A stretch of DNA of 33,421 nt from Ralstonia sp. ASV6 (GTDB taxonomy: Bacteria; Pseudomonadota; Gammaproteobacteria; Burkholderiales; Burkholderiaceae). The notes under the pieces were generated by a model. That model made no database searches. It saw nothing but the letters and a program-made list of their open reading frames with translations, and was not told the origin of the DNA. Location of the stretch: assembly GCF_016429285.1 (NCBI RefSeq), contig NZ_JAELUI010000055.1:1-33421 (forward strand). The letters run 5' to 3'. This document shows positions 26,719-33,421 of this stretch, piece by piece. The translations under genes were made by a program, and so were the position numbers. Position 1 is the stretch's first letter; each line of letters starts with the position of its first letter.

Positions 26719-27099
26719 GCGTGCTCCGTGTGGGTGTGCCGGGATCACCGACAGCAGGTCTCTTTTGGTGCCGTCCGCGCCGCTTCTTGTGGAAACTGGC
26801 AGACAGCCGTGGGTCGGGGCATCGTAGCACTGCGTGACATTCCCAACACCGTGCAACGCAGCAAGAATGGGGCGGGGTTTTCCCGAGGTTGCGGCGCTTG
26901 CGGCACAGATGTGGCGCGTGGATCGAGCCGACGATAAGCATGTTGCACCGCATGCAAAGTTGGGCGGCGCACCCGCTGCGTACGACGCGAATTGGCAAAC
27001 TTCAGTCAAGAAGTAAGGCGTGCGTCACTTTGTCTCTGGACTTTCCTCAGCGTCGCCGCCATCCTGCGCGGTTACGTCCTGAAAACCCCATTCCTGACC

Positions 27100-27240
27100 A
27101 TGTCCCGCACCCAACCCACTCGCGTTCCGCGCCGGCAAGCACTGCCGGTGGCCTGCACGCGCGTGCGTTGTGGCGCGGCACATGACCTTCCGCCCGCGCA
27201 CGCTGCCCTTCGGCACTTCCTGCTCGCCCGGCTTTCGTAA
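27100..27240 (+). CDS. Possible small ORF in the structured leader (46 residues)
   Basis: ATG to TAA, 46 residues rich in Arg, Ala, His and Pro (begins MSRTQPTRVPRRQ). There is no ribosome site upstream and I recognise no family. Its stop abuts the 12-bp-arm hairpin at 27241-27284, the layout of a leader peptide with an attenuator, but in GC-rich DNA an ORF this short often arises by chance. I lean towards non-coding. Confidence 0.2.
   Translation: MSRTQPTRVPRRQALPVACTRVRCGAAHDLPPAHAALRHFLLARLS
27132..27166 (+). repeat. Two consecutive short hairpins in the leader
   Basis: CCGGCA-AGCAC-TGCCGG (27132-27148) and the self-complementary GCACGCGCGTGC (27155-27166) follow each other closely. With the larger hairpin at 27241-27284 they make the 27.1-27.3 kb region unusually structured. 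The rest of the roughly 700-base gap (26719-27413) shows nothing that I can support. Confidence 0.5.
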
Positions 27241-27284
27241 GCCGTGCGGGGCGCCGCCCATCTGGCGCCTCTGCCCCGCACGGC
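27241..27284 (+). promoter_or_regulatory. Strong GC hairpin upstream of the beta-helix gene (attenuator or ncRNA candidate)
   Basis: GCCGTGCGGGGC (27241-27252) is exactly complementary to GCCCCGCACGGC (27273-27284), a 12-bp GC-rich stem with a 20-base loop that can form a short inner stem. It starts right after the stop of the small ORF and 130 bases before the beta-helix gene. There is no T-run, so it is not a plain intrinsic terminator. Confidence 0.6.
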
Positions 27285-27413
27285 CACTTCCACTCAGTCT
27301 CGCCTCTTAACACGGGTTCGACACGGCATCGATGTGATGCGGTGTCGGCACCGGTTCGTCCGCCATCTGCCGGCAGATCGTTGATCGCCGCGTTGCCGGG
27401 CGCAGGAATTGCC

Positions 27414-28280
27414 ATGGAACTCACACAGAACTTCATCAAGGCCAAACAGCCTTGCGCGGCGGGCTACCGTTGGTACATCCGTAACCGCCACAACGGCACC
27501 GATTACCAACACCTGCTCGACAGCCTCGTGCGCGAGGGCCGCATTACCGATGCCATTTGGCTGCTCGACAACTTCGGCCCAACCGATGCCGTGCTCGAAG
27601 CCGACGACATCGAGGCCGATGCGCTCATCTTTGCCGGCACGATCATCGTGCGCGGTGGCATCCACGTCGATGGTGTGTTGCGCGCGGGGCTGGCGATCCG
27701 CGCGGGCGGCGGTGTGCGCGCGGGCGAATCCATTACCACGGGTAGCGACCTCGAAGCCAAGGCGGGTCTGTACTGCGACGGCACCGTGCACCTGGGTGGC
27801 GACCTTCGGGTCGGTTGGAGCGTAACAGCCGCCGGTGCGCTGCACTGTGGCGGCACGGCGCGTGTGCACCGCGACTTGCATTGCGACGCCGGTCTCGACG
27901 TCGCTGACAATTTGTTGATCGGCGAAGCGCTGGCTGCGCGCGGCAACGTGCGCGTCGGCAAGGGGTTGCGCGCTGGCGGCGAGGTGGTCAGCGAGGCCGG
28001 CATCGTGAGCGCGAACGGCATTCTCGTGGGCGCTGACCTACGCGCGAATACGCACCTGGAGGCCGGCTGGGGCATCAAGGCCTCGGGCGATATCGAAGCC
28101 GGCGGCGCCATCCGCGCAGGCGAGGGCGTTGAGGCGGGTGGCGTGATCGTTGCCGGGCCGGGCTATGGCATCCACGCGGGCTTGAGCGTACGCATGGATG
28201 ATTGGCCGTCCAGTGCGTGCATTCGTGCGGTCGAACAGCCCGCACGCCTCATCAGCGGCTATTGGATGGAGGCTGCATGA
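27414..28280 (+). CDS. Bactofilin-like / right-handed beta-helix protein of unknown function
   Basis: A 288-residue protein that I do not recognise as a named family. Residues 1-60 form a separate polar, mostly helical domain (GYRWYIRNRHNGTDY; LLDSLVREGRITDAIWLL). Residues about 62-255 are a regular short-period repeat with Gly/Ala turns alternating with Ile/Val/Leu strands (AGGGVRAGESI, SGDIEAGGAIRAGEGV), the look of a bactofilin or other polymer-forming beta-helix. There is no signal peptide or membrane helix, so it is cytosolic. CAGGAA precedes the ATG at 27414. Its stop overlaps the start of the GNAT-like gene (ATGA), so the two proteins are made together and probably act together. A scaffold or filament role is inference from the repeat. 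Confidence 0.75.
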   Translation: MELTQNFIKAKQPCAAGYRWYIRNRHNGTDYQHLLDSLVREGRITDAIWLLDNFGPTDAVLEADDIEADALIFAGTIIVRGGIHVDGVLRAGLAIRAGGGVRAGESITTGSDLEAKAGLYCDGTVHLGGDLRVGWSVTAAGALHCGGTARVHRDLHCDAGLDVADNLLIGEALAARGNVRVGKGLRAGGEVVSEAGIVSANGILVGADLRANTHLEAGWGIKASGDIEAGGAIRAGEGVEAGGVIVAGPGYGIHAGLSVRMDDWPSSACIRAVEQPARLISGYWMEAA

Positions 28281-28942
28281 GCGCCGTACTGACCCTGCCC
28301 GTGCCATCACCGGCTTTGCCAACATTGGCATCGACCGTGCAATCGCTGCGTCGGTGGCTTGCACCGCTTGGCCTGCGCACCGACGTCGACTTCAACAACG
28401 AAGACATCGAGCGCGAACTCGACGCGCTGTATGAACGCATGCAAACGCCCGGCACGCCGCTGCATGGCATGACGTTCGACGACGGCACCTTGCCGGGTTT
28501 TCGCCTGCACACCCGCGAGGCCGATGGCGAGATCTACGTGTATGTCGAAGACGTGGCGGCACGGCGCCTGGCCGGCTACACCGTCTTCAACCGCTTAATT
28601 GAGCTGGACAAGCGCGCAGATCGCTATCTGCGTTCGCCGCACTCGAAGTACGCGTTGGCGTACCAGCGGCGCGGGTTGGCCTCGACCGTATTCCGGCGCG
28701 CGCTCGACGGTGGGATGTGTCTGATGAGCGGCGCGCGTCAGTCCGTCGGGGTGCATGGGGTGTGGCAGTCGCTCGCCAGGCGCTACCCATCGGGGTATGT
28801 GGAGGTGTGCGACAAGCGCCTGCGCTACCTGGGCGACCATGTGGACGATGTTGTGCTGGAGGCCCTGCACACGCGGCGTGTGCTGCTGGGGGCGGGCTGG
28901 AGCTTGGCCAAACTGGCCGCCGCCACAAGGATGGTCGTCTGA
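28277..28942 (+). CDS. GNAT-like acetyltransferase candidate
   Basis: A 221-residue protein translationally coupled to the beta-helix gene. Residues about 85-170 fit the GNAT fold: a beta strand EIYVYVEDVAARRLAGYTVF, then YQRRGLASTVFRRAL with the acetyl-CoA loop Q130-R-R-G133-L-A135 (consensus Q/RxxGxA/G), then a strand and helix MCLMSGARQSVGVHGVW. The 'SGARQS' stretch recalls acetyltransferases found in phage and plasmid genomes, from memory only. The N-terminal about 60 residues and C-terminal about 40 lie outside the fold. The substrate could be the partner beta-helix protein or another protein. The fold assignment is moderate and the function unknown. Confidence 0.7.
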   Translation: MSAVLTLPVPSPALPTLASTVQSLRRWLAPLGLRTDVDFNNEDIERELDALYERMQTPGTPLHGMTFDDGTLPGFRLHTREADGEIYVYVEDVAARRLAGYTVFNRLIELDKRADRYLRSPHSKYALAYQRRGLASTVFRRALDGGMCLMSGARQSVGVHGVWQSLARRYPSGYVEVCDKRLRYLGDHVDDVVLEALHTRRVLLGAGWSLAKLAAATRMVV

Positions 28943-28967
28943 CTGGGTGCCTGATGCGCAGCAGATC

Positions 28968-30443
28968 CTATGCGGCGACCGCCTCAATCACGCGCTGCAT
29001 CTGCAAGACCAACCCGTCCATCGCTTCGGCCGGCACATTGCCGTAGCCGAGCACCAGGCCGTTGTATTGCGGGGTCAGCGTGCCCGGCAGGCAGAAGCGC
29101 GACAGCGGCCGCAGCACCATGCCCTGTGCGCGGGCGGCAACGCTCACATCCAGGTCGCGCACCGGCGCATCGAGCCGCGTCGACAGGTGCATGCCACCGG
29201 CGCCGCCCGAGACGGTCACCACACCGTGCAGGTGCCGCTCAAGCGCGGCCTGCAACGCATCACGGCGCTCGCCGTATAGACGCCGCATGCGCCGCAGATG
29301 CCGTGTGAAATGTCCTGCTTCAATGAACTCTGCCAGCGCCAGCTGATCAGCCACGCGCCCGCGCAGCATGAGCGCACCCGCCGCCGGACGCAGCACGGTG
29401 GCCAGTGCCGGCGGCACGACCATGTAGCCGAGACGCAGCGCCGGAAACAGCATCTTGCTGAAGGTGCCGAGGTAGACCACCGGCGCATCGGCGGTGAGCC
29501 CCTGCACGGCAGACAGCGGTGCACCACTGTGGCGGAACTCGCTGTCGTAGTCGTCTTCGATGATCCACGCGCCCACGGCACGTGCCTGTTGGATCAGCGC
29601 AAGGCGGCGCTCCAGGCTCATCACCGAGCCCAGCGGGTACTGGTGCGACGGCGTGATGTAGATCAGCTTGGGTGGCGTATCGCGCCAGTCTTGCGGGCGC
29701 GGAGCAAGGCCATCGGCATCAATGCCGATCGGCACCAGCCGCAGGTCGGCCGCCTGCATGGAGGCGCGTGCACCGTAGTAGCCGGGGTTCTCGATCCAGG
29801 CGATGTCGCCGGCATCGGCCAGGGCGCGGGCGCACAGGTCCAGGCTGTTCTGCGTGCCATCGGTGATGAACACCTGCGCGGCTTCGCAGCGCACGCCGCG
29901 CGAGACGCGCAGATACTCCGCCACGGCCTGACGCAGCGCCACATTGCCTTCCACCTGCCCGTAGCCCATCTGTGCCGGCCCAATGTGGCGCCACGCTCGC
30001 TCCATGCAGCGCCGCCATTGCGCGAGCGGAAACGCATCCAGCGCGGGTGTGCCCGGCAGGAAGGGCAGCAGATCGCTCATCTCGCCGCTCGGGCGTGCCA
30101 ACCCAGCAACGCGGTGCGACAACGCGGGTGGCGCTTCTGGTGCTTGCGTCGGGGCCTGCTGCAAGCCAACGCGTGCGACCACCGTGCCTTGTCGGCGGCT
30201 GAGCACAAAGCCCTCTGCTGCCAGTTGTTCGTACGCATACAGCACCGAGTTGCGCGCCATGCCCAGCTCTTCCGCCAATGAGCGCGATGAAGCCAACCGC
30301 GTGCCTTCCTCAATCTGGCCACTCAGGATGGCGGTGCGCAGGCAGGCGTACAGCCGGTGCTGCTGCGATGGCCGTGCGCCGCCCTCCGCCTTGCCGCGTG
30401 GGGCGGTCCGTTCGTAGTTCGACAGCAAGACGCCGTAGTCCAT
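28968..30443 (-). CDS. MocR/PdxR-type regulator (GntR wHTH fused to aminotransferase fold)
   Basis: A 491-residue PLP-binding regulator. The N-terminal GntR winged helix (about 25-95; LASSRSLAEELGMARNSVLYAYEQL cut at its core) is followed by a fold-type I aminotransferase domain (about 125-485) with the PLP lysine in GTFSKMLFPALRLGY (Lys330) and EDDYDSEFR typical of the family. MocR proteins sense PLP or PLP-amino-acid adducts. It is divergent from a PPOX-class flavoprotein and an EamA exporter with 93 bases between starts, the usual MocR target geometry. ATG 30443 has GGAG a few bases upstream. It ends 25 bases from the GNAT-like gene's stop, convergent. Confidence 0.95.
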   Translation of the reverse strand: MDYGVLLSNYERTAPRGKAEGGARPSQQHRLYACLRTAILSGQIEEGTRLASSRSLAEELGMARNSVLYAYEQLAAEGFVLSRRQGTVVARVGLQQAPTQAPEAPPALSHRVAGLARPSGEMSDLLPFLPGTPALDAFPLAQWRRCMERAWRHIGPAQMGYGQVEGNVALRQAVAEYLRVSRGVRCEAAQVFITDGTQNSLDLCARALADAGDIAWIENPGYYGARASMQAADLRLVPIGIDADGLAPRPQDWRDTPPKLIYITPSHQYPLGSVMSLERRLALIQQARAVGAWIIEDDYDSEFRHSGAPLSAVQGLTADAPVVYLGTFSKMLFPALRLGYMVVPPALATVLRPAAGALMLRGRVADQLALAEFIEAGHFTRHLRRMRRLYGERRDALQAALERHLHGVVTVSGGAGGMHLSTRLDAPVRDLDVSVAARAQGMVLRPLSRFCLPGTLTPQYNGLVLGYGNVPAEAMDGLVLQMQRVIEAVAA

Positions 30444-30456
30444 CCTGGCTCCAAGG

Positions 30457-30471
30457 TTCTGTGTTTCTGTG
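30457..30471. promoter_or_regulatory. Tandem TTCTGTG direct repeat in the MocR/PPOX divergent promoter
   Basis: TTCTGTG occurs at 30457-30463 and again at 30465-30471, just outside the MocR start. MocR/PdxR regulators are known to bind direct repeats, so this is a candidate site, though the spacing here is short. Confidence 0.3.
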
Positions 30472-30536
30472 GGTCTACGCATGGTGCCACGGTTTTTTTA
30501 TCGTCGGCAGATCAAATTCCTGTTCAGGTCCTTGCC

Positions 30537-31229
30537 ATGACGACAACCACAACGCCGGCCACCGCCACCCCACCGACCGATCGCACGCGCGTGAACCGTG
30601 TCGCCCGCCGCGGCCACTACGATGCCGCCACGCTGCACGCCATCCTGGACGCGGCCTACGTCTGTCACATGGCCTTTGCCGATGAGCATGGCGTGCACTG
30701 CATCCCCACCGCGTGCTGGCGCGAAGGCGATCATCTTTACGTGCATGGTTCCAACGGCAGCCGCATGCTCAAGCTGGCGGCCAGCGGCGCACAGGTGTGC
30801 GTGACGGTCACGCATATCGACGGGCTGGTGCTGGCGCGCTCGGCGTTCAACCACTCGATGAACTATCGGTCGGCCGTCATCTACGGCGCGTTCGAAGTCG
30901 TGCCCGACGAACAGAAGCCGGCCGTGCTCGACACCTTCATGGAGACGCTGGCCCCCGGGCGCTCGAAAGAGGCGCGCCCCGGCAATGCCAAGGAACTGGC
31001 GGCCACCACCGTGCTGCGCATTCCGCTGGACGAAGCCGCGTGCAAGATCCGCACGGGCGGCCCGAAGGACGACGCAGAAGACCTTGCCTTGCCCGTATGG
31101 GCCGGCGTGTTGCCGATGGCATTGCTGCCGCTGCCGCCGGTGGTGGACGCCGCACCGGCTGGTACGCCGGACTATGTGCGCGAGTGGAAAGTTACCGCTC
31201 GTGTTCCCGCGGAAGCGGTGACGACATGA
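30537..31229 (+). CDS. Pyridoxamine 5'-phosphate oxidase-related flavoprotein
   Basis: A 230-residue PPOX-class protein of the Pyridox_ox_2/NimA-like group: RVARRGHYDAATLHAIL, then YVCHMAFADEHGVHCIPTACW (split-barrel FMN site) and HGSNGSRMLKLAASGAQVCV. Members bind FMN, F420 or heme and many have no known reaction; this is not a true PdxH by sequence. It is divergent from the MocR regulator and overlaps the EamA gene by 4 bases (ATGA), so the two are one transcript. The ATG at 30537 opens the low-complexity Thr/Pro N-terminus; the longer frame lacks homology-like sequence. The link to a PLP-sensing regulator suggests a vitamin B6 or amino-acid context. Confidence 0.92.
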   Translation: MTTTTTPATATPPTDRTRVNRVARRGHYDAATLHAILDAAYVCHMAFADEHGVHCIPTACWREGDHLYVHGSNGSRMLKLAASGAQVCVTVTHIDGLVLARSAFNHSMNYRSAVIYGAFEVVPDEQKPAVLDTFMETLAPGRSKEARPGNAKELAATTVLRIPLDEAACKIRTGGPKDDAEDLALPVWAGVLPMALLPLPPVVDAAPAGTPDYVREWKVTARVPAEAVTT

Positions 31230-32137
31230 CCACCGCCGTCGGCACCGCCACAACCGGAAGCCCGGCGCGCACCGCCTGGTTGCTGCTCGGCGTGGTCGCG
31301 CTGGCCTGGGGGATCAACTGGCCGGTCGGCAAGGGCATGCTTGCGTATCTGCCGCCCATCTGGGTGGTGGCGTTGCGCTCTGCTGTCGGCACGCTTGCGC
31401 TGCTGGTGATCTGCCTGCTGCGTGGGCGGTTGGTGATACCGAAGCGCGGCGACATCCCGGTCATCCTGAGTGTTGGCGTGCTGCACATGACGGCGTTTTC
31501 GGCGCTGGTCAGCCTTGGGTTGCAGTTCGTGCCGGCGGGGCGCTCGGTGGTGCTGGCGTACACCACGCCACTGTGGGTGGTGCCGGGGGCGTGGCTGTTG
31601 CTCGGCGAGCCCTTGACCGGGCGACGGTTGCTTGGCGTCGGGCTTGGCTTGCTGGGGTTGCTGCTGATCTTCACTCCGCTGACGTTTGACTGGCATGCGG
31701 GGCATGCAGTGTTCGGCAATGGGCTGGTGATGCTGGCGGCGTTGTGCTGGGCGGCGAGCATTCTGTACGTCCGGTCGCACAAGTGGGTGACGCCGCCGTT
31801 CGAGTTGGTGTTCTGGCAGGCGTTGCTGGCGACCGTGCTGTTGGTGCCGCTGGCGCTTGTGCACGATGGAGTGCCATCGATTGACTGGCAGCCTTCGCTG
31901 ATCGGGTTACTGCTTTACGGTGGCGTGTTTGGGATTGCGCTGGCGTATTGGGCGGTCACCACGGTCAATCGGATGTTGCCGGCTGCGACGACGTCGCTGG
32001 GGCTGTTGGGGGTGCCAGTGTTTGGGATTGTCTGCTCTGCTGTGGCACTGGGGGAGGTGGTCAGTGCTGCGTTGCTGGGGGCGATGGGGTTGATTCTTGG
32101 GGGGATATTGGTGGGGGCTTTCGGGAGGCGTTCCTAG
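31226..32137 (+). CDS. EamA-family (DMT) exporter
   Basis: A 303-residue inner-membrane protein with ten hydrophobic segments in two EamA repeats (about 15-145 and 160-297). It begins WLLLGVVALAWGINWPVGK and includes the family's 'YTTPLWVVPGAWLLLGEPLTGRR' region at the end of the first repeat. DMT proteins usually export amino acids, nucleosides or drugs. Coupling by ATGA overlap to the PPOX gene and control by a MocR regulator suggest export of an amino acid, amine or B6 vitamer (inference). The start is the overlapping ATG at 31226. Codon use in the last third has longer G/T-rich stretches than the neighbours, as usual for membrane segments. Confidence 0.94.
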   Translation: MTTAVGTATTGSPARTAWLLLGVVALAWGINWPVGKGMLAYLPPIWVVALRSAVGTLALLVICLLRGRLVIPKRGDIPVILSVGVLHMTAFSALVSLGLQFVPAGRSVVLAYTTPLWVVPGAWLLLGEPLTGRRLLGVGLGLLGLLLIFTPLTFDWHAGHAVFGNGLVMLAALCWAASILYVRSHKWVTPPFELVFWQALLATVLLVPLALVHDGVPSIDWQPSLIGLLLYGGVFGIALAYWAVTTVNRMLPAATTSLGLLGVPVFGIVCSAVALGEVVSAALLGAMGLILGGILVGAFGRRS

Positions 32138-32194
32138 GTTTGTGTTCTGTATTGGCCCTGGTGGTGCATCCCTGTTTCGTACCCTGCCGGGCAC

Positions 32195-32669
32195 GACTCA
32201 CTTTTCTTTGTCTTGCCAAAGAAAAGTAAGCAAAAGAAAGGCGCGCCCGAGATGGCGACCCCCTCCTTGAATTTTCATAACCGGGCGGAGACGGGAAAAA
32301 CTCGCTGCGCTCAAACAGTTTCCCGTCTTTTTTCCGCCCGCTTACGAAAATTCAAGGCGCCATCAAGGGCAGGAACGTCAAAGGCCAAACCGGCGGGGCA
32401 CAAACGTGAGCGCCAAAGCGTGTTTGATCGAGAGATGCGTGCAGCGGCACCCAAGATGAAGTTGTGCGCTGGCAAGAGATTGTTTGCTTTTCCCTTGCCC
32501 TATGCGGCGCCTTGAATTTCTGTTGCAAGGAGGAAAAAGGAAGGGAAACTGTTTGAGCGCAGCGAGTTTTTCCCTTCCCCTCCTTGCGACAGAAATTCAA
32601 GGAATCTTTCGCCGCATCGGGCGCGCTTTTCTTTGCTTACTCTCTTTGGCAAGACAAAGAAAGTGAGTC
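32195..32669. repeat. Nested inverted-repeat element (MITE-like or composite palindromic)
   Basis: About 475 bases bounded by imperfect terminal inverted repeats of about 55 bases (32195-32257 and 32610-32669), starting GACTCACTT in each inward reading and containing CTTTGTCTTGCCAAAGA. Inside are two long imperfect hairpins, 32251-32364 and 32502-32617, both with stems closing on CCTTGAATTT/AAATTCAAGG. The hairpin loops hold the same 32-base sequence in opposite orientation, exact at 32293-32324 and 32543-32574. No transposase or supported gene is inside; the short frame at 32213-32515 runs through the stems. It separates the EamA gene from gspF and looks like a repeat family, but copies elsewhere cannot be seen here. 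Confidence 0.8.
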
Positions 32670-32719
32670 AGCCCCAGCAGGGGATGAAACAAGGGGCACA
32701 CCACCAACAAAAAAGCCAG

Positions 32720-33421
32720 TCAGTGCACCAACTGGTTGATCTCAATAATCGGCATCAACACAGCCAAGACGATCAGCAGCACAACCACACCCATCGTCAA
32801 AATCAGCGCCGGTTCGAGCAAGCCCGTGAGGAACAGCGTACGACGCTCCAATTCCTGCGCTTCACCTTGAGCCGCCCGCTCCAACATCGCAGGCAAATTC
32901 CCCGTCGCCTCGCCAGAGCGAATCAAGTGCACCAGCACCGGCGGAAACTGATTCTGCGCCGCCAACGCCCGCGCCAGCGACGTCCCCTCCCGCACCCGCG
33001 TGGACGCATCCTCCACGTTGGTCTTGAGCGCGACGTTGTTCAGCGTCTCCCCCGCCGCCTGCAGCCCCCGCAAGATCGGTACGCCCGCACTGGTCAGAAT
33101 CGCCAGCGTGCTGGCAAACCGCGCCGTGTTGTAACCCCGTACGAGCTTGCCGAACAGCGGCGCCGTCAGCAGCCACTTGTGCCACGACAACCGCAGCGCC
33201 GGCTGCTTGAGCAGATTGCGAATCAGCAGGCCGAGCACCACCAGCACGATCGCCGCCAGCCACCCCCAGTTCCGCACGAAGTCTGAGAGCCACAGCATCA
33301 CGATGGTCAGCGTCGGCAGCTTTTGCTTCGTGTTGGCAAACACGCTTACCACCTGCGGCACCACGTACGACAGCAGGAAGATCACGATCGCAAACGCCAC
33401 CACCGTGACGATGGCCGGGTA
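32720..33421 (-). CDS. gspF: Type II secretion system inner-membrane protein GspF, C-terminal part
   Basis: A partial gene running off the right edge; 233 residues up to the stop at 32720. It begins YPAIVTVVAFAIVIFLLSYVVPQVV, the central membrane region of GspF. The second T2SSF domain follows, with FASTLAILTSAGVPILRGL, LARALAAQ, LIRSGEATGNLPAML and the final helix EPALILTMGVVVLLIVLAVLMPI, all typical. Full GspF is about 400 residues, so the missing part is the first domain. It anchors the assembly platform that drives pseudopilus growth with GspE. The other gsp genes would lie beyond 33421. The repeat element lies just downstream of its stop. Confidence 0.95.
   Translation of the reverse strand, partial: YPAIVTVVAFAIVIFLLSYVVPQVVSVFANTKQKLPTLTIVMLWLSDFVRNWGWLAAIVLVVLGLLIRNLLKQPALRLSWHKWLLTAPLFGKLVRGYNTARFASTLAILTSAGVPILRGLQAAGETLNNVALKTNVEDASTRVREGTSLARALAAQNQFPPVLVHLIRSGEATGNLPAMLERAAQGEAQELERRTLFLTGLLEPALILTMGVVVLLIVLAVLMPIIEINQLVH

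Noticed and set aside
26719-27009. An N-terminal extension of the indolepyruvate oxidoreductase
   Set aside because: The frame stays open but its residues do not look like the family, and a good ribosome site precedes the ATG at 26718.
27414-28942. The beta-helix/GNAT cassette as a prophage remnant
   Set aside because: The GNAT-like protein recalls phage acetyltransferases, but there is no integrase, capsid, lysis or attachment sequence nearby, so the idea is unsupported.
30713-31225. Upstream in-frame extension of the EamA exporter
   Set aside because: It overlaps the PPOX gene in another frame and has no membrane-protein character; the ATGA overlap gives the natural start.
32213-32515. 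A 100-residue open frame inside the repeat element
   Set aside because: It runs through inverted-repeat stems and loops; its sequence mirrors the antisense frame at 32352-32600, so it is produced by the repeat.
32195-32669. The repeats as a CRISPR array
   Set aside because: The repeats are inverted and nested, not regularly spaced direct repeats with unique spacers.

Overview
The window reads as chromosomal DNA of a GC-rich betaproteobacterium, most likely Ralstonia or a close relative in the Burkholderiaceae. The support is the 'MYGVADAG'-type Burkholderiales porin, the single-chain (fused) indolepyruvate oxidoreductase, the 506-residue ExaC/AcoD-type aldehyde dehydrogenase beside an AcoR-type regulator, and the codon use. 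No taxonomic search was run. There are 22 protein genes, two of them cut by the window edges. I saw no rRNA, tRNA, CRISPR array, transposase or integrase.

Layout. 1-2.9 kb: the end of an RcsB-like response regulator, overlapping by 4 bases a BvgS/EvgS-like hybrid sensor kinase (phosphorelay). 2.95-4.5 kb: a MarR regulator divergent from an SDR oxidoreductase. 4.7-8.4 kb: a PelA-like two-activity polysaccharide hydrolase/deacetylase, convergent with an alginate-lyase-fold protein whose catalytic His position is Leu. 8.6-11.3 kb: a methyl-accepting chemotaxis protein and an orphan NarL/BvgA-type response regulator. 11.3-13.9 kb: an AT-rich leader, a porin, and a ferritin-like di-iron protein sharing a bidirectional terminator with it. 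14.0-16.9 kb: an MFS transporter, a Crp/Fnr regulator and a divergent HD-domain (PhnZ-like) protein. Their shared intergenic region carries a perfect palindrome and three exact DnaA boxes at 13-bp period. 16.85-21.6 kb: D-lactate dehydrogenase, a sigma-54 activator, and a divergent aldehyde dehydrogenase with a sigma-54 promoter. 21.65-26.7 kb: exonuclease I and the fused indolepyruvate oxidoreductase. 26.7-28.9 kb: a hairpin-rich leader followed by a two-gene cassette (beta-helix/bactofilin-like protein plus GNAT-like protein) of unknown function. 29.0-32.1 kb: a MocR/PdxR-type regulator divergent from a PPOX-class flavoprotein and an EamA exporter. 32.2-32.7 kb: a nested, MITE-like inverted-repeat element. 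32.7 kb to the end: the C-terminal half of GspF.

How it works together. Most of the window is short regulator-plus-target modules with divergent or overlapping architecture: RR/hybrid kinase, MarR/SDR, AcoR-type/ALDH, MocR/PPOX-EamA, Crp-Fnr/MFS/HD. The themes are sensing, fermentative or aldehyde metabolism, and exopolysaccharide handling. The least explained parts are the beta-helix + GNAT cassette with its structured leader, the DnaA-box array, the His-less alginate-lyase homologue beside an orphan PelA, and the nested palindromic element near gspF.
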